Below the pieces are notes generated by a model. The model was given only the letters and a program-made list of their open reading frames with translations. It was not told the DNA's origin and searched no databases. Positions 26,279 through 34,406 of a DNA stretch of 64,000 nt are shown piece by piece. Origin of the DNA: Aquibium sp. ELW1220 (GTDB lineage Bacteria > Pseudomonadota > Alphaproteobacteria > Rhizobiales > Rhizobiaceae); the NCBI RefSeq assembly GCF_030398385.1, contig NZ_JAOAOQ010000005.1:62001-126000 (forward strand), given 5' to 3'. Position 1 is the first letter of the stretch; each line of letters begins with the position of its first letter. Both the position numbers and the translations under genes were made by a program.

Positions 26279-27556
26279 ATGCGGGTTCTGTTGATCGGCT
26301 CGGGCGGCCGCGAGCACGCGCTGGCGTGGAAGCTCGCCGCGTCGCCGATGCTGACGAAGCTGTGGGCGGCTCCCGGCAATCCCGGGATTGCCCGCGAGGC
26401 GACCTGTGTGCCGATCGATGTTGCCGACCACGCCGCGGTCGTCGGCTTCTGTGTCGACAATACCGTCGACTTGGTCGTTGTCGGGCCGGAGGCGCCGCTG
26501 GTCGCGGGCCTCGCCGACGATCTGCGCGCCGCCGGCATCGCCGTCTTCGGCCCGTCGGCCCGGGCAGCGCAACTGGAAGGCTCGAAGGGCTTCACCAAGG
26601 ATCTCTGCACCCGCATGTGTATCCCCACCGCCGCCTATGGGCGCTTCAACAACGCGCCGAAGGCCAAGGCCTACATCCGGCAGGTCGGAGCGCCGGTGGT
26701 CGTCAAGGCCGACGGGCTTGCTGCAGGCAAAGGCGTCACCGTCGCCATGACGCTGGACGAGGCGCTGGATGCCGTCGATGCCTGCTTCGAGGGCGCCTTC
26801 GGCGGCGCCGGTGCCGAGGTCGTCGTCGAAGCCTTTCTGGAAGGCGAGGAGGCGAGCTTCTTCTGCCTCTGCGACGGCACGGTGGCGCTGCCTTTCGGTA
26901 CCGCTCAGGACCACAAGCGTGTCGGCGACGGCGATAAAGGCCCCAACACCGGCGGCATGGGCGCCTATTCGCCGGCTACGGTGATGACGCCCGCTCTCGT
27001 CGAACGCACCATGCGCGAGATCATCGAGCCAACCATGCGCGGCATGGCCGAGGCCGGCACGCCCTTCTCCGGTGTGCTTTTCGCCGGCCTGATGCTGACG
27101 AAGGACGGGCCGCAGCTGATCGAATACAATGTCCGCTTCGGCGATCCCGAGTGCCAGGTGCTGATGATGCGCCTGAAAGATGACCTGCTCGTCCTTCTCA
27201 AGGCGGCGGCAGATGGCCAGCTTGGCCACGTCTCCGTGCGCTGGCGCGACGAGGCGGCGCTGACAGTGGTCATGGCGGCGACGGGCTATCCAGCGACGCC
27301 GGAGAAGGGCAGCGTCATCTCGGGTCTCGCCGCTGCCGTCGCCGATGGCGTCGAGATATTCCAGGCCGGAACGGCCGAGGAGAAGGGTCGCCTCGTCGCG
27401 AACGGCGGCCGCGTCCTCAACGTAACGGCCACCGGAAACACCGTCGCCGAAGCGCAGGCTCGGGCCTATGCCGCCGTCGATCGCATCGACTGGCCGGAGG
27501 GCTTCTGCCGCCGCGACATCGGCTGGCGCGAGATCGAGCGCGAGAGAGCCGGCTGA
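26279..27556 (+). CDS. purD: Phosphoribosylamine--glycine ligase PurD
   Basis: A 425-residue ATP-grasp enzyme of purine synthesis (GAR synthetase). The N-terminal [18 protein letters not shown], the ATP-grasp core ([13 protein letters not shown]) and the [23 protein letters not shown]-type signature are plain. ATG 26279 is preferred over ATG 26270 because GGAAGG lies 9 bases before it but abuts the first. The neighbours are not purine genes, so it stands alone as in many rhizobia. Confidence 0.96.
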   Translation: MRVLLIGSGGREHALAWKLAASPMLTKLWAAPGNPGIAREATCVPIDVADHAAVVGFCVDNTVDLVVVGPEAPLVAGLADDLRAAGIAVFGPSARAAQLEGSKGFTKDLCTRMCIPTAAYGRFNNAPKAKAYIRQVGAPVVVKADGLAAGKGVTVAMTLDEALDAVDACFEGAFGGAGAEVVVEAFLEGEEASFFCLCDGTVALPFGTAQDHKRVGDGDKGPNTGGMGAYSPATVMTPALVERTMREIIEPTMRGMAEAGTPFSGVLFAGLMLTKDGPQLIEYNVRFGDPECQVLMMRLKDDLLVLLKAAADGQLGHVSVRWRDEAALTVVMAATGYPATPEKGSVISGLAAAVADGVEIFQAGTAEEKGRLVANGGRVLNVTATGNTVAEAQARAYAAVDRIDWPEGFCRRDIGWREIERERAG

Positions 27557-27560
27557 GCCG

Positions 27561-27770
27561 TCACGGCCATTCGGTCGGCTTCACCGGCCGCGTACCTTCT
27601 GCCATCCGCCGTTTCGTATGCGCCAGCGAACATTCCGGCGTGCACAGCGCGCCTCGGTCGCAGTAGTAGGCAGGCCCGTTCTCCACTCGCCCGTAGTGGA
27701 AGCGGAAGAGCGGATCGGACGATGAACGGCCACATTCGATGCAGCGATAGGTGGTGGGTGGCGCGAGCAT
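27561..27770 (-). CDS. Small cysteine-rich (zinc-ribbon-like) hypothetical protein
   Basis: A 69-residue protein with CIEC at residues 10-13 and three more cysteines in AYYCDRGALCTPECSLAH, enough to bind a zinc ion. The order, with YRCIECG at the start, resembles small zinc-ribbon proteins of Rhizobiales whose function is unknown. Its stop is 4 bases from the purD stop (convergent), and it may be co-transcribed after matB, which ends 53 bases away in the opposite order on the map. I do not recognise a named family. Confidence 0.6.
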   Translation of the reverse strand: MLAPPTTYRCIECGRSSSDPLFRFHYGRVENGPAYYCDRGALCTPECSLAHTKRRMAEGTRPVKPTEWP

Positions 27771-27823
27771 GTCGTGATCTGTCCTGTCGTTGAGCGGGGC
27801 GGCCGCCGCCGATCCGGCCGTTT

Positions 27824-29335
27824 TCAGCCGTAAAGCCCCTTGTAGTTGTCACGCAGGACGTTCTTCTGGACCTTGCCCATCGTGTTGCGCGGCAATTCGT
27901 CGACAAAGATCACCCGCTTGGGCTGCTTGAAACGGGCGAGCCGGTCTTGCAATCCTGCCATGACGGCCGCCTCGTCGATGGTTGCACCCCGTTCGCCCAC
28001 CACCACGGCGGTCACGCCTTCACCGAAGTCGGGATGGGCGATGCCGATCACCGCGCTCTCCACGACGCCCGGCAACTGGTCGATTTCGGTCTCGACCTCC
28101 TTCGGATAAATGTTGAACCCGCCCGAAATGACGAGGTCCTTGCCGCGCCCGACGATCTGCACGTAGCCGCTCTCGTCGATCAGTCCGAGGTCGCCCGTGA
28201 TGAAGAAGCCGTCTGGCCTGAACTCCGACGCGGTCTTCTCCGGCATCCGCCAGTAGCCGGAGAACACGTTCGGCCCGCGCACCTCGATCATGCCGGTTTC
28301 GCCCGCGGGCAGCGGCGCGCCGCTCTCCGGGTCGACGATGCGGACATCGACGCCGGGAAGGGCCGGCCCCACCGTGCCGGCGATCCGGTCGCCGTCATAG
28401 GGGTTCGACGTGTTCATGTTGGTCTCGGTCATGCCGTAGCGTTCGAGAATCGCGTGCCCCGTCCGCTCGCGGAACTGGCGGTGCGTCTCTGCCAGCAGCG
28501 GCGCCGAGCCGGATGTGAACAGCCGCATGCCGGCCGCCGCCTCGCGCGTCAGTCCGGGGTGCTGCAGGAGCCGGGTGTAGAAAGTCGGCACGCCCATCAT
28601 CGTCGTGCAGGCGGGCATCAGGCGAAGGATCGCCTCGGGGTCGAACTTCGACAGGAACACCATCGATCCGCCCGAGAGCAGCACCACGTTCGACGCGACG
28701 AAAAGGCCATGCGTGTGGAAGATCGGCAGCGCGTGGATCAGCCGGTCGGTGGCCGTGAACCGCCAGAAATCCACCAGCGTCAGCGCATTGGAGAGCAGGT
28801 TGTCGTGCGTCAGCATGGCGCCCTTCGAGCGCCCGGTTGTGCCGGACGTATAGAGGATGGCCGCGAGGTCATCCGCGCCGCGCGTCACGTCGTCGAAATC
28901 CGGTGAAAGCGCCGCAAGCCCGTCCATCAGACTTCCGCCGCCCGTCTCGTCCAGAGTCTCGACCTGCGCCCCATGCCGTTCGGCGACGGACCGGGCCGCC
29001 TCGGCGCGAGACGGCGGCACCACCAGAAGCCGCGGCTCGGCGTCACCGACGAAGTAGTCGAGTTCGGCCAGCGTGTAGGCGGTGTTGAGCGGCAGGTAGA
29101 CGGCGCCCGCGCGCAGGCAGCCGAGGTAGAGCATCAGCGCTTCCGCGCTCTTCTCCACCTGGACGGCCACACGGTCGCCCGGCACCACGCCGCGATCGAC
29201 CAGACGCCGCGCAAGACGGCCCGAGAGCTCCAGCATCTCGGCATAGGTCCAGCGCCGGCCGACGAGCGTCTCGATGAAGCAGCGTTCGCCCGCGCCTGCG
29301 GCCGCGCGGATCGCGTCGAACATGTGGTTGGGCAT
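27824..29335 (-). CDS. matB: Malonate--CoA ligase (malonyl-CoA synthetase) MatB
   Basis: A 503-residue adenylate-forming ligase. The AMP-binding motif YTSGTTGRSKGA is about residue 160, ERYGMTETNMNTSNPYDG near 310, and GRGKDLVISGGFNIYPKEVE with the final GKVQKNVLR lysine motif near the C-terminus. GMTETNMNTSNPYDG and the 504-residue length match rhizobial MatB, which makes malonyl-CoA from malonate. ATG 29335 has AGGAGGG upstream. No matA or matC is next to it, so malonate uptake and decarboxylation genes are elsewhere or absent. Confidence 0.85.
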   Translation of the reverse strand: MPNHMFDAIRAAAGAGERCFIETLVGRRWTYAEMLELSGRLARRLVDRGVVPGDRVAVQVEKSAEALMLYLGCLRAGAVYLPLNTAYTLAELDYFVGDAEPRLLVVPPSRAEAARSVAERHGAQVETLDETGGGSLMDGLAALSPDFDDVTRGADDLAAILYTSGTTGRSKGAMLTHDNLLSNALTLVDFWRFTATDRLIHALPIFHTHGLFVASNVVLLSGGSMVFLSKFDPEAILRLMPACTTMMGVPTFYTRLLQHPGLTREAAAGMRLFTSGSAPLLAETHRQFRERTGHAILERYGMTETNMNTSNPYDGDRIAGTVGPALPGVDVRIVDPESGAPLPAGETGMIEVRGPNVFSGYWRMPEKTASEFRPDGFFITGDLGLIDESGYVQIVGRGKDLVISGGFNIYPKEVETEIDQLPGVVESAVIGIAHPDFGEGVTAVVVGERGATIDEAAVMAGLQDRLARFKQPKRVIFVDELPRNTMGKVQKNVLRDNYKGLYG

Positions 29336-29460
29336 CGTCCCTCCTGCGTCGTCGCCGGGTTCGCGACGCCGGCCTGTCACTCGTCCTATAGCACGAGGCG
29401 GGCCGGCTCTTAGAAGTCCGGAATCGCCATTGGGTTCGGCTTTCTCGTCCTGAATGCCGG

Positions 29461-29477
29461 CTGAACGCGCGGTTCAG
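29461..29477. repeat. Inverted repeat upstream of the curlin genes
   Basis: CTGAAC-GCGCG-GTTCAG is a perfect 6-base inverted repeat 84 bases upstream of the first curlin gene, in the 225-base gap shared with the divergent matB gene. It could be an operator; nothing else supports this. The remaining gap shows no clear promoter hexamers. Confidence 0.35.
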
Positions 29478-29560
29478 TCTCGGTTCCGGTCCGTCTTCCT
29501 ACAACAGGAACCGTCAGCACGCGGCCCCCCAGCCGCCGGATCCAAGAGAGGAAGCCCCCC

Positions 29561-29995
29561 ATGTTCCGCAAGATCGTCGCCACCGCCATCGTCGCCGCAT
29601 CGTTCGGTATCGTCTCCGCCCCGGCCATGGCCAACCAGGTCAAGATCCAGCAGTGGGGGCTCGGCCACACCGCGGGGGGCGCGCAGACCGGCAAGTCCAA
29701 CCGGATCGGTGTCTACCAGACGGGCAGATGGAACCAGGCCGTCGCCAACCAGACGGGCCGCCGCAACCAGGCCGCCATCGGCCAGGAAGGTTCGAACAAT
29801 TTTGCCGACACCTGGCAGCATGGCCGCGACAATGCCGCCGGCATCGGCCAGTTCGGCTCCAACCACACCGCGATCCTGTCGCAGGACGGCAACCGCAACA
29901 TCGCTGCCGGTGTCCAAGTCGGCAACGGCTGCGACGCCAACGTCACGCAGGCCGGCCGCGGCAACGTCGCTGCCTTCGTACAGACCTGCAACTGA
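29561..29995 (+). CDS. Curlin repeat protein (CsgA-like amyloid subunit)
   Basis: A 144-residue secreted protein with a signal peptide ending PAMA. The mature part is built from about eight 11-residue-spaced curlin motifs of the form Q-x-G-x-x-N-x-A (for example NQTGRRNQA, GQEGSNNFA, GQFGSNHTA, SQDGNRNIA, TQAGRGNVA), the strand-turn-strand unit of amyloid curli. Two cysteines, in GNGCD and at the C-terminal QTCN, are unusual for a curlin. GAGAGGAAG precedes the ATG. CsgH-like and a second curlin follow; csgEFG are not in this window. Confidence 0.88.
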   Translation: MFRKIVATAIVAASFGIVSAPAMANQVKIQQWGLGHTAGGAQTGKSNRIGVYQTGRWNQAVANQTGRRNQAAIGQEGSNNFADTWQHGRDNAAGIGQFGSNHTAILSQDGNRNIAAGVQVGNGCDANVTQAGRGNVAAFVQTCN

Positions 29996-30019
29996 CCGGG
30001 CTGGACCTCCAACTCCGCA

Positions 30020-30046
30020 GGCCGGGGAAACCCACAGCCCCCGGCC
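30020..30046 (+). other. RNA hairpin between the first curlin gene and csgH
   Basis: GGCCGGGG (30020-30027) and CCCCGGCC (30039-30046) form a perfect 8-bp stem with an 11-base loop, 24 bases after the curlin stop and just before the csgH ribosome site. No T-run follows, so it is better read as an mRNA stability or attenuation element than as an intrinsic terminator. Confidence 0.55.
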
Positions 30047-30072
30047 CCGCCCGTGTTTCGAGGAGAATGTCC

Positions 30073-30456
30073 ATGTCCCGTGTCAGCACGCCCTTCGTCT
30101 TCGCCGCTGCGACGCTCCTGATCGGTGCTGCGGCGGCAGTGGCTACGGCCGGCCCGTCGCCGGACCCGAATCGTTGCGAGATCTCGGCGGAAAAGCATGG
30201 CGCCGGCGTCAGCATCATCGGCCTCTATTTTGCCGCCAAGGCGCTCGACGGCGAGTACACGTTCCGTGTCCGCGGCTCCGGCCGGTCCGGCAGCACCGAG
30301 ATCTCGCAAGGCGGCGATTTCTCCGTTGATCCTAGGCAGCCGGCGGAGGTCGGCCGAGTGGTGATGGGCGGTGCCGGCGCCACCTACGACGCCACCCTCG
30401 TCCTCAGGGTGGCTGGCAAGACCTGGCGCTGCGAGCGGCGCATCGGCGCCACCTGA
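30073..30456 (+). CDS. csgH: CsgH-like curli chaperone/assembly inhibitor
   Basis: A 127-residue exported protein with a signal peptide (about 1-25). The mature part is beta-rich with two cysteines placed early (NRCEIS) and late (WRCERR), which can form a disulfide in an immunoglobulin-like fold. Segments YTFRVRGSGRSGSTEISQGGDF are typical of CsgH, the alphaproteobacterial protein that keeps CsgA from fibrillating in the periplasm. The ATG at 30073 has GAGGAGA at the right distance; ATG 30067 is too close to it. It lies between two curlin genes. Confidence 0.82.
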   Translation: MSRVSTPFVFAAATLLIGAAAAVATAGPSPDPNRCEISAEKHGAGVSIIGLYFAAKALDGEYTFRVRGSGRSGSTEISQGGDFSVDPRQPAEVGRVVMGGAGATYDATLVLRVAGKTWRCERRIGAT

Positions 30457-30483
30457 CGCCCCCTGCGCCGATTGCGGAGAGAT

Positions 30484-30509
30484 CTCGTCCGCAGGCATCT
30501 GCGGACGAG
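30484..30509 (+). other. Perfect 11-bp hairpin between csgH and the second curlin gene
   Basis: CTCGTCCGCAG and CTGCGGACGAG form an uninterrupted 11-bp stem closed by the tetraloop GCAT. It lies 28 bases after the csgH stop and 45 bases before the next ATG. There is no T-run after it, so a processing or mRNA-protection role is more likely than termination. Confidence 0.6.
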
Positions 30510-30554
30510 GTTCGCCGGCCTGACGTTCCAACCGCCAACCTGGGAGAAAAAACC

Positions 30555-30965
30555 ATGACCAAGACAGTGAAAGCCCTGATGGCCTGCCTCGTCTTCCTGT
30601 CCATCGGCAGCGCCGGCATGACCACGTCGGCCTCGGCAGGTGGCACAGTCTCGATTTCCGTCGCACCGGCCAATGCCAAGCAGAAAAAGGCCATGCGTGC
30701 TGGCCTCGGCATCTATTCCCTCTACAACGGCATCAGGAACGGCGGCATCATGCAGAAGGGCGTCGACAACAGCGCGGGCCTGGCGCAGAACGGCTCCGGC
30801 AACCTCGGCGTCGTTCATCAGGAGGGCAGAGGCCACGAAGGCAGCCTCGTGCAGAACGGCAACGGCAACAGCTACGGCCTCTTCCAGTTCGGCCGCAACA
30901 CCAGTGGCCACGTCACTCAGAACGGCAATGGTGGTACCGGCGCGATCTTCCAGTTCGGCTGGTGA
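30555..30965 (+). CDS. Second curlin repeat protein (CsgA/CsgB-like)
   Basis: A 136-residue exported protein with a signal peptide (about 1-29) and a charged pre-repeat segment (KQKKAMRAG). About six curlin motifs follow (MQKGVDNSA, AQNGSGNLG, VQNGNGNSY, FQFGRNTSG, TQNGNGGTG, FQFGW). It is more Gly/Asn-rich than the first curlin, lacks cysteines and ends in FQFGW. It could be a second structural subunit or the nucleator. The start is set by GGGAG upstream. Confidence 0.85.
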   Translation: MTKTVKALMACLVFLSIGSAGMTTSASAGGTVSISVAPANAKQKKAMRAGLGIYSLYNGIRNGGIMQKGVDNSAGLAQNGSGNLGVVHQEGRGHEGSLVQNGNGNSYGLFQFGRNTSGHVTQNGNGGTGAIFQFGW

Positions 30966-31146
30966 GTGCGGCCGAGGCCCTGCTGACCGGAACGGTTTTC
31001 CAACAGCGAAGCCTGAAGCGCGCTTCCGTTCCGCGCCGCGGCGAAATGCGCCCATGCCTGTCTCGAAAGTTGTATAAAAGAGGCTATGATGTCTCCCTGA
31101 CGCAAGCGGCCGCGCGACCGGCCGGAAAAGTACAGGGAGACGCAGC

Positions 31147-31806
31147 ATGAGCCTTCGCATCAACGACGTCGCGCCGGATTTCACGGCCGAGACCACGCAG
31201 GGCGCTATCCGCTTCCACGACTGGATTGGTGACGGCTGGGCCGTCATGTTTTCGCACCCGAAGGACTTCACGCCGGTCTGCACCACGGAACTCGGCACGA
31301 TGGCGGGCTATGCGCCGGAGTTCGCGAAACGCAACGTCAGGATCATCGGCATCTCGGTCGATCCCGTCGAAAGCCACCACAAGTGGAAGGAAGACATCAG
31401 GATCGCCACGGGTCACGCCGTCGACTACCCGCTGATCGCAGACAAGAACCTTGAGGTGGCCAAGCTCTACGACATGCTGCCGGCCTCGGCTGGCGACAGT
31501 TCGGAAGGCCGCACGCCCGCCGACAACCAGACCGTCCGCTCCGTCTTCGTCATCGGACCCGACAAGAAGATCAAGCTGACGCTGAGCTACCCGATGACCA
31601 CCGGCCGCAACTTCGCGGAAATCCTGCGCGCCATCGACTCCATCCAGCTGACCGCGAAGCACCAGGTCGCCACGCCGGCGGACTGGAAGCTGGGCGACGA
31701 CGTCATCATCACCGCCGCCGTCTCGAACGAGGATGCGGTGAAGCGGTTTGGCTCCTTCGACACCATCCTGCCCTACCTGCGCAAGACCAGGCAGCCCGGC
31801 GCCTGA
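31147..31806 (+). CDS. 1-Cys peroxiredoxin (Prx6 type)
   Basis: A 219-residue thioredoxin-fold peroxidase that reduces peroxides with a single catalytic cysteine. PVCTTE places the peroxidatic Cys at residue 45, and no other cysteine occurs, which defines the 1-Cys class. Family segments are FSHPKDFTPVC, ISVDPVESHHKWKEDI and the C-terminal AVSNEDAVKRFG with Prx6-like extension. The gene stands alone after the curlin cluster; AGGGAGA lies 6 bases before the ATG. TATAAA (31073-31078) and TATGAT (31085-31090) upstream may be -10 elements, but no matching -35 is clear. Confidence 0.93.
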   Translation: MSLRINDVAPDFTAETTQGAIRFHDWIGDGWAVMFSHPKDFTPVCTTELGTMAGYAPEFAKRNVRIIGISVDPVESHHKWKEDIRIATGHAVDYPLIADKNLEVAKLYDMLPASAGDSSEGRTPADNQTVRSVFVIGPDKKIKLTLSYPMTTGRNFAEILRAIDSIQLTAKHQVATPADWKLGDDVIITAAVSNEDAVKRFGSFDTILPYLRKTRQPGA

Positions 31807-31851
31807 CCGCGACGATCCTTGCGGGTGAACGGTGGGCTTCTCTGCCGAGTC

Positions 31852-32397
31852 TCAACCCGGCGCCGGCCGCGTCAGCAGCAGGACTGGCGTGCCGGCATGG
31901 ACCGTCTCTATCGGCGCTCCATAGCCGAGGGCCTGCGCGATGCGCAGCGAGGCGTGGTTTTCCGGCTCGATGATGCAGACGCTGCGGTCCGCGGCGAGAT
32001 GGCGGTCGCCCCAGGCGTGGATCGCCTTCACCGCTTCGCTGGCTAGGCCCCGGCCGTGAAAGGCGGGTGCCAGCACCCAGCCGGCTTCCGGCACACCGTC
32101 GAAGGCCGGCACGATGTCGCGGCGGAGGTCGTGGAAGCCGGCTTCGCCGGCCGGAACGCCGCTAGCCTTGTCCTCCAGCATCCAGAAGCCGAAGCCCTGC
32201 ACCTGCCAGTGACCGATCTGACGCAGGATTCGGCTCCAGCATTCGGAGCGTCCGAACGGACGGCCGCCGATGAAGCGGACTGTAGCGGGATCGGCCCACA
32301 GCCGCGCATAGGCGTCATGATCCTCCGGCCGGTGCGGTCGCAGGAAGAGGCGCTCGGTCTCGATGACCGGCGCGGCCGGGAAAGCGTTGCTGAACAT
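31852..32397 (-). CDS. GNAT family N-acetyltransferase (RimJ/RimL type)
   Basis: A 181-residue GNAT protein. The start ETERLFLRPHRPEDHDAYARLW and the acetyl-CoA loop APAFHGRGLASEAVKAIHAW (about residues 110-130) are typical of the RimJ/L-like group; the C-terminal IIEPENHASLRIAQALGY is the usual final strand and helix. The substrate is unknown. ATG 32397 is preferred to an in-frame TTG at 32415. It lies 24 bases after coaBC and may be the last gene of that operon. Confidence 0.85.
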   Translation of the reverse strand: MFSNAFPAAPVIETERLFLRPHRPEDHDAYARLWADPATVRFIGGRPFGRSECWSRILRQIGHWQVQGFGFWMLEDKASGVPAGEAGFHDLRRDIVPAFDGVPEAGWVLAPAFHGRGLASEAVKAIHAWGDRHLAADRSVCIIEPENHASLRIAQALGYGAPIETVHAGTPVLLLTRPAPG

Positions 32398-32421
32398 GAC
32401 GGTTTCTTCGTGCAAGCGGGC

Positions 32422-33660
32422 TCAGCCGGCCGTCAGCCGTGCCGCGACAAGCGAAGCCAGCCGCTCGGCCACCTCGGCCTTCGACATTTCCGGCCAATCC
32501 TCGACACCATCGCGCGACACGATTCCCACCCGGTTGCGGTCGCCGCCCATCACGCCCGCCGGGCCGATGCCCGACCCGTGCGAGACGTCGTTGGCCACGA
32601 TCAGGTCGGCACCCTTCCTGTCCAGCTTGGCGCGCGCATTGTCGGCGAGATTTTGAGTCTCCGCCGCGAAGCCGATGACGAGCGAAGGCCGGTGCCGCGA
32701 GTGGCCGATCGTGGCCAGGATGTCGGGGTTCTCGACCATTTGAAGCGCGGGAGGACCCACGCCCGCCACCTTCTTGATCTTCTCGCCGGCCTCGCCTTCG
32801 GTGCGCCAGTCAGCCACCGCCGCCACGAAAATCCCGGCATCGGCAGGCAACTCCGCCTCCACCGCGGCCAGCATCTGCCGCGCGGTCTCCACCCGCACCG
32901 TCCGGACGCCGTGCGGATCGGCAATCGTCACCGGCCCCGACACGAGCGTCACCTCGGCGCCCAGCGCCGCGAGCGCCGCGGCGATCGCGTGGCCCTGCTT
33001 GCCCGATGAGCGGTTGGCGATGTAGCGCACGGGGTCGATCGGCTCGTGCGTGGGACCGGACGTGACGACGATGCGGCGACCGGCGAGAGGCTTCGGCGAA
33101 GCGTCGAGAAGGCGCTCCACTGCAGCGACGATCTCCAGCGGTTCGGCCATGCGCCCTTCGCCCGCCTCGCCAGTCTCGGCCATCTCGCCCCGACCGGGCC
33201 CGACGAAGGCTATGCCGTCGGCGACGAGAATCGCCCGATTGCGGATTGTGGCGGGATGGTTCCACATGCGCGGGTTCATCGCCGGTGCGATCAGCACGGG
33301 CTTGTCAGTCGCTATGTGCACCGTCGAGGCGAGGTCGCTGGCATGGCCATGGGCCATCTTCGCCATCAGGTCGGCGGTGGCCGGCGCCACCACGATCAGG
33401 TCGGCCTCGCGCGACAGGCGGATGTGGCCGACGTCGTGTTCGTCCTGCCGGTCGAAGAGTTCGGTGAAGACGTGGTCGGCGGAGAGCGCGCCGACGGCCA
33501 GCGGCGTGACGAATTCCTGCGCCGCAGCCGTCATCACGCAGCGCACCTTCGCGCCGCGCTCGCGCAGCCGGCGGATCAGGTCGAGGCACTTGTAGGCGGC
33601 AATGCCGCCGCCGATGATCAGCAGGATGCGTTTGTCGGAAAGGGTCATGCGCGCGGTCAT
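32422..33660 (-). CDS. coaBC: Bifunctional phosphopantothenoylcysteine decarboxylase/phosphopantothenate--cysteine ligase CoaBC
   Basis: A 412-residue two-domain enzyme of coenzyme A synthesis. The N-terminal flavoprotein decarboxylase (about 1-190) has IIGGGIAAYKCLDLIRRL and APAMNPRMWNHPA. The C-terminal ligase has VVTSGPTHEPIDPVRYIANRSSGKQGHAIA. ATG 33660 overlaps the stop of the vapC toxin gene as ATGA; ATG 33648 is possible. The enzyme is expected to be essential, so its coupling to a toxin-antitoxin pair is noteworthy. Confidence 0.94.
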   Translation of the reverse strand: MTARMTLSDKRILLIIGGGIAAYKCLDLIRRLRERGAKVRCVMTAAAQEFVTPLAVGALSADHVFTELFDRQDEHDVGHIRLSREADLIVVAPATADLMAKMAHGHASDLASTVHIATDKPVLIAPAMNPRMWNHPATIRNRAILVADGIAFVGPGRGEMAETGEAGEGRMAEPLEIVAAVERLLDASPKPLAGRRIVVTSGPTHEPIDPVRYIANRSSGKQGHAIAAALAALGAEVTLVSGPVTIADPHGVRTVRVETARQMLAAVEAELPADAGIFVAAVADWRTEGEAGEKIKKVAGVGPPALQMVENPDILATIGHSRHRPSLVIGFAAETQNLADNARAKLDRKGADLIVANDVSHGSGIGPAGVMGGDRNRVGIVSRDGVEDWPEMSKAEVAERLASLVAARLTAG

Positions 33661-34055
33661 CCCGGCGTCAGTGCCGGTTCGATGTCGGTATGGATGAAAT
33701 CGTCGCCCTTGAAAAGCAGGGGCAGGTTCCGTGTCCTGGCCAGCGCGTAGGCGAAACAGTCGCCGAAGTTGAGTTTGGCGGGGTGCTTGCTGCCACGGCC
33801 AAACCGGCGGGCAGCCAGTATTCCGGCTTCGATTTCGGCTTCGCCGATCGCGACGATCTCCAGTTGGGCGCGCTTGACGAGTTGCATCAGCCGAGAATGC
33901 TCTTCCTCCCTGTGGACAGTGACGAGCCCGGCTTCGAGCATCGTGCCGGCACTGATAAATCTCCTGTCGGCTTTGCCCAGAGCTTCAGCGAGCTTTGCGG
34001 AGTCTTTCTCTTCTCGAAGGATCGCGATCAGCGCGGAGGTGTCGACGACGATCAT
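33657..34055 (-). CDS. vapC: VapC-family PIN-domain toxin
   Basis: A 132-residue PIN-domain ribonuclease. The acidic active-site residues are visible: Asp5 in VVDTSAL, Glu41 in MLEAGL, Asp99 in NFGDCF and Asp118/119 near FKGDDF. The length and the overlap with an upstream ribbon-helix-helix gene fit a VapBC toxin that cleaves RNA. Its start overlaps the antitoxin stop and its stop overlaps the coaBC start, both as ATGA, so three genes are translationally chained. Confidence 0.9.
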   Translation of the reverse strand: MIVVDTSALIAILREEKDSAKLAEALGKADRRFISAGTMLEAGLVTVHREEEHSRLMQLVKRAQLEIVAIGEAEIEAGILAARRFGRGSKHPAKLNFGDCFAYALARTRNLPLLFKGDDFIHTDIEPALTPG

Positions 34056-34330
34056 TGCTCGTCCAGGTAATCGTAGAGCGCGTCGGATTCGGCTTTGTGA
34101 TCAATCGGCTCCTTCGGCTTGCGGCCGAGCGCGAGTATTTCCTCGATCGACGCCTTCAGATGCCATTTAGGCTTGCCGGCGTCCTCGGGCCTGTCCGGCA
34201 CCTGGCGGGGGAGCGGGCGCTTCAAACGGTCGCGTGCTTCCTGCTCCATGGAGACACCTCGCTCGGCCGCGCTGAGCCGCAGGTCGCGGATGACCTCGTC
34301 ATCGAGTTTCCTTACCGTTACCGTGGCCAT
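34052..34330 (-). CDS. vapB: VapB/FitA-family antitoxin (ribbon-helix-helix)
   Basis: A 92-residue protein with an N-terminal ribbon-helix-helix DNA-binding domain (MATVTVRKLDDEVIRDLRLSA) of the FitA/VapB type and a charged C-terminal tail likely to wrap the toxin. AGGAG lies 7 bases upstream of ATG 34330. A 33-bp palindrome 44-76 bases upstream is a candidate operator. Its stop overlaps the vapC start. Confidence 0.87.
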   Translation of the reverse strand: MATVTVRKLDDEVIRDLRLSAAERGVSMEQEARDRLKRPLPRQVPDRPEDAGKPKWHLKASIEEILALGRKPKEPIDHKAESDALYDYLDEQ

Positions 34331-34373
34331 CCGACGTCTCCTGTCTATGCAAGAGATGGCTCGAAACCGCTCG

Positions 34374-34406
34374 GATTGCAATGACAGCATTGCTGTCGTT
34401 GCAATC
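34374..34406. repeat. 33-bp palindrome at the ubiB end and vapBC head
   Basis: GATTGCAATGACAGC and GCTGTCGTTGCAATC are inverted repeats of 15 bases with one mismatch (a G-T pair in RNA) around ATT. The right arm includes the last bases of the ubiB stop. As there is no T-run on either strand and it lies upstream of vapB, it may be the VapB operator; as RNA it would also form a stable hairpin at the end of ubiB. Confidence 0.6.

Noticed and set aside
25328-27229. A 633-codon minus-strand frame opposite actR and purD
   Set aside because: Antisense of well-supported genes, with low-complexity composition and no recognisable motif.
30384-31298. A 304-codon minus-strand frame opposite the second curlin gene
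   Set aside because: Antisense of a repeat-rich gene; the apparent repeats reflect the curlin repeats read backwards.
34374-34406. Simple intrinsic terminator of ubiB
   Set aside because: The stem overlaps the stop codon and no T-run follows on the minus strand.
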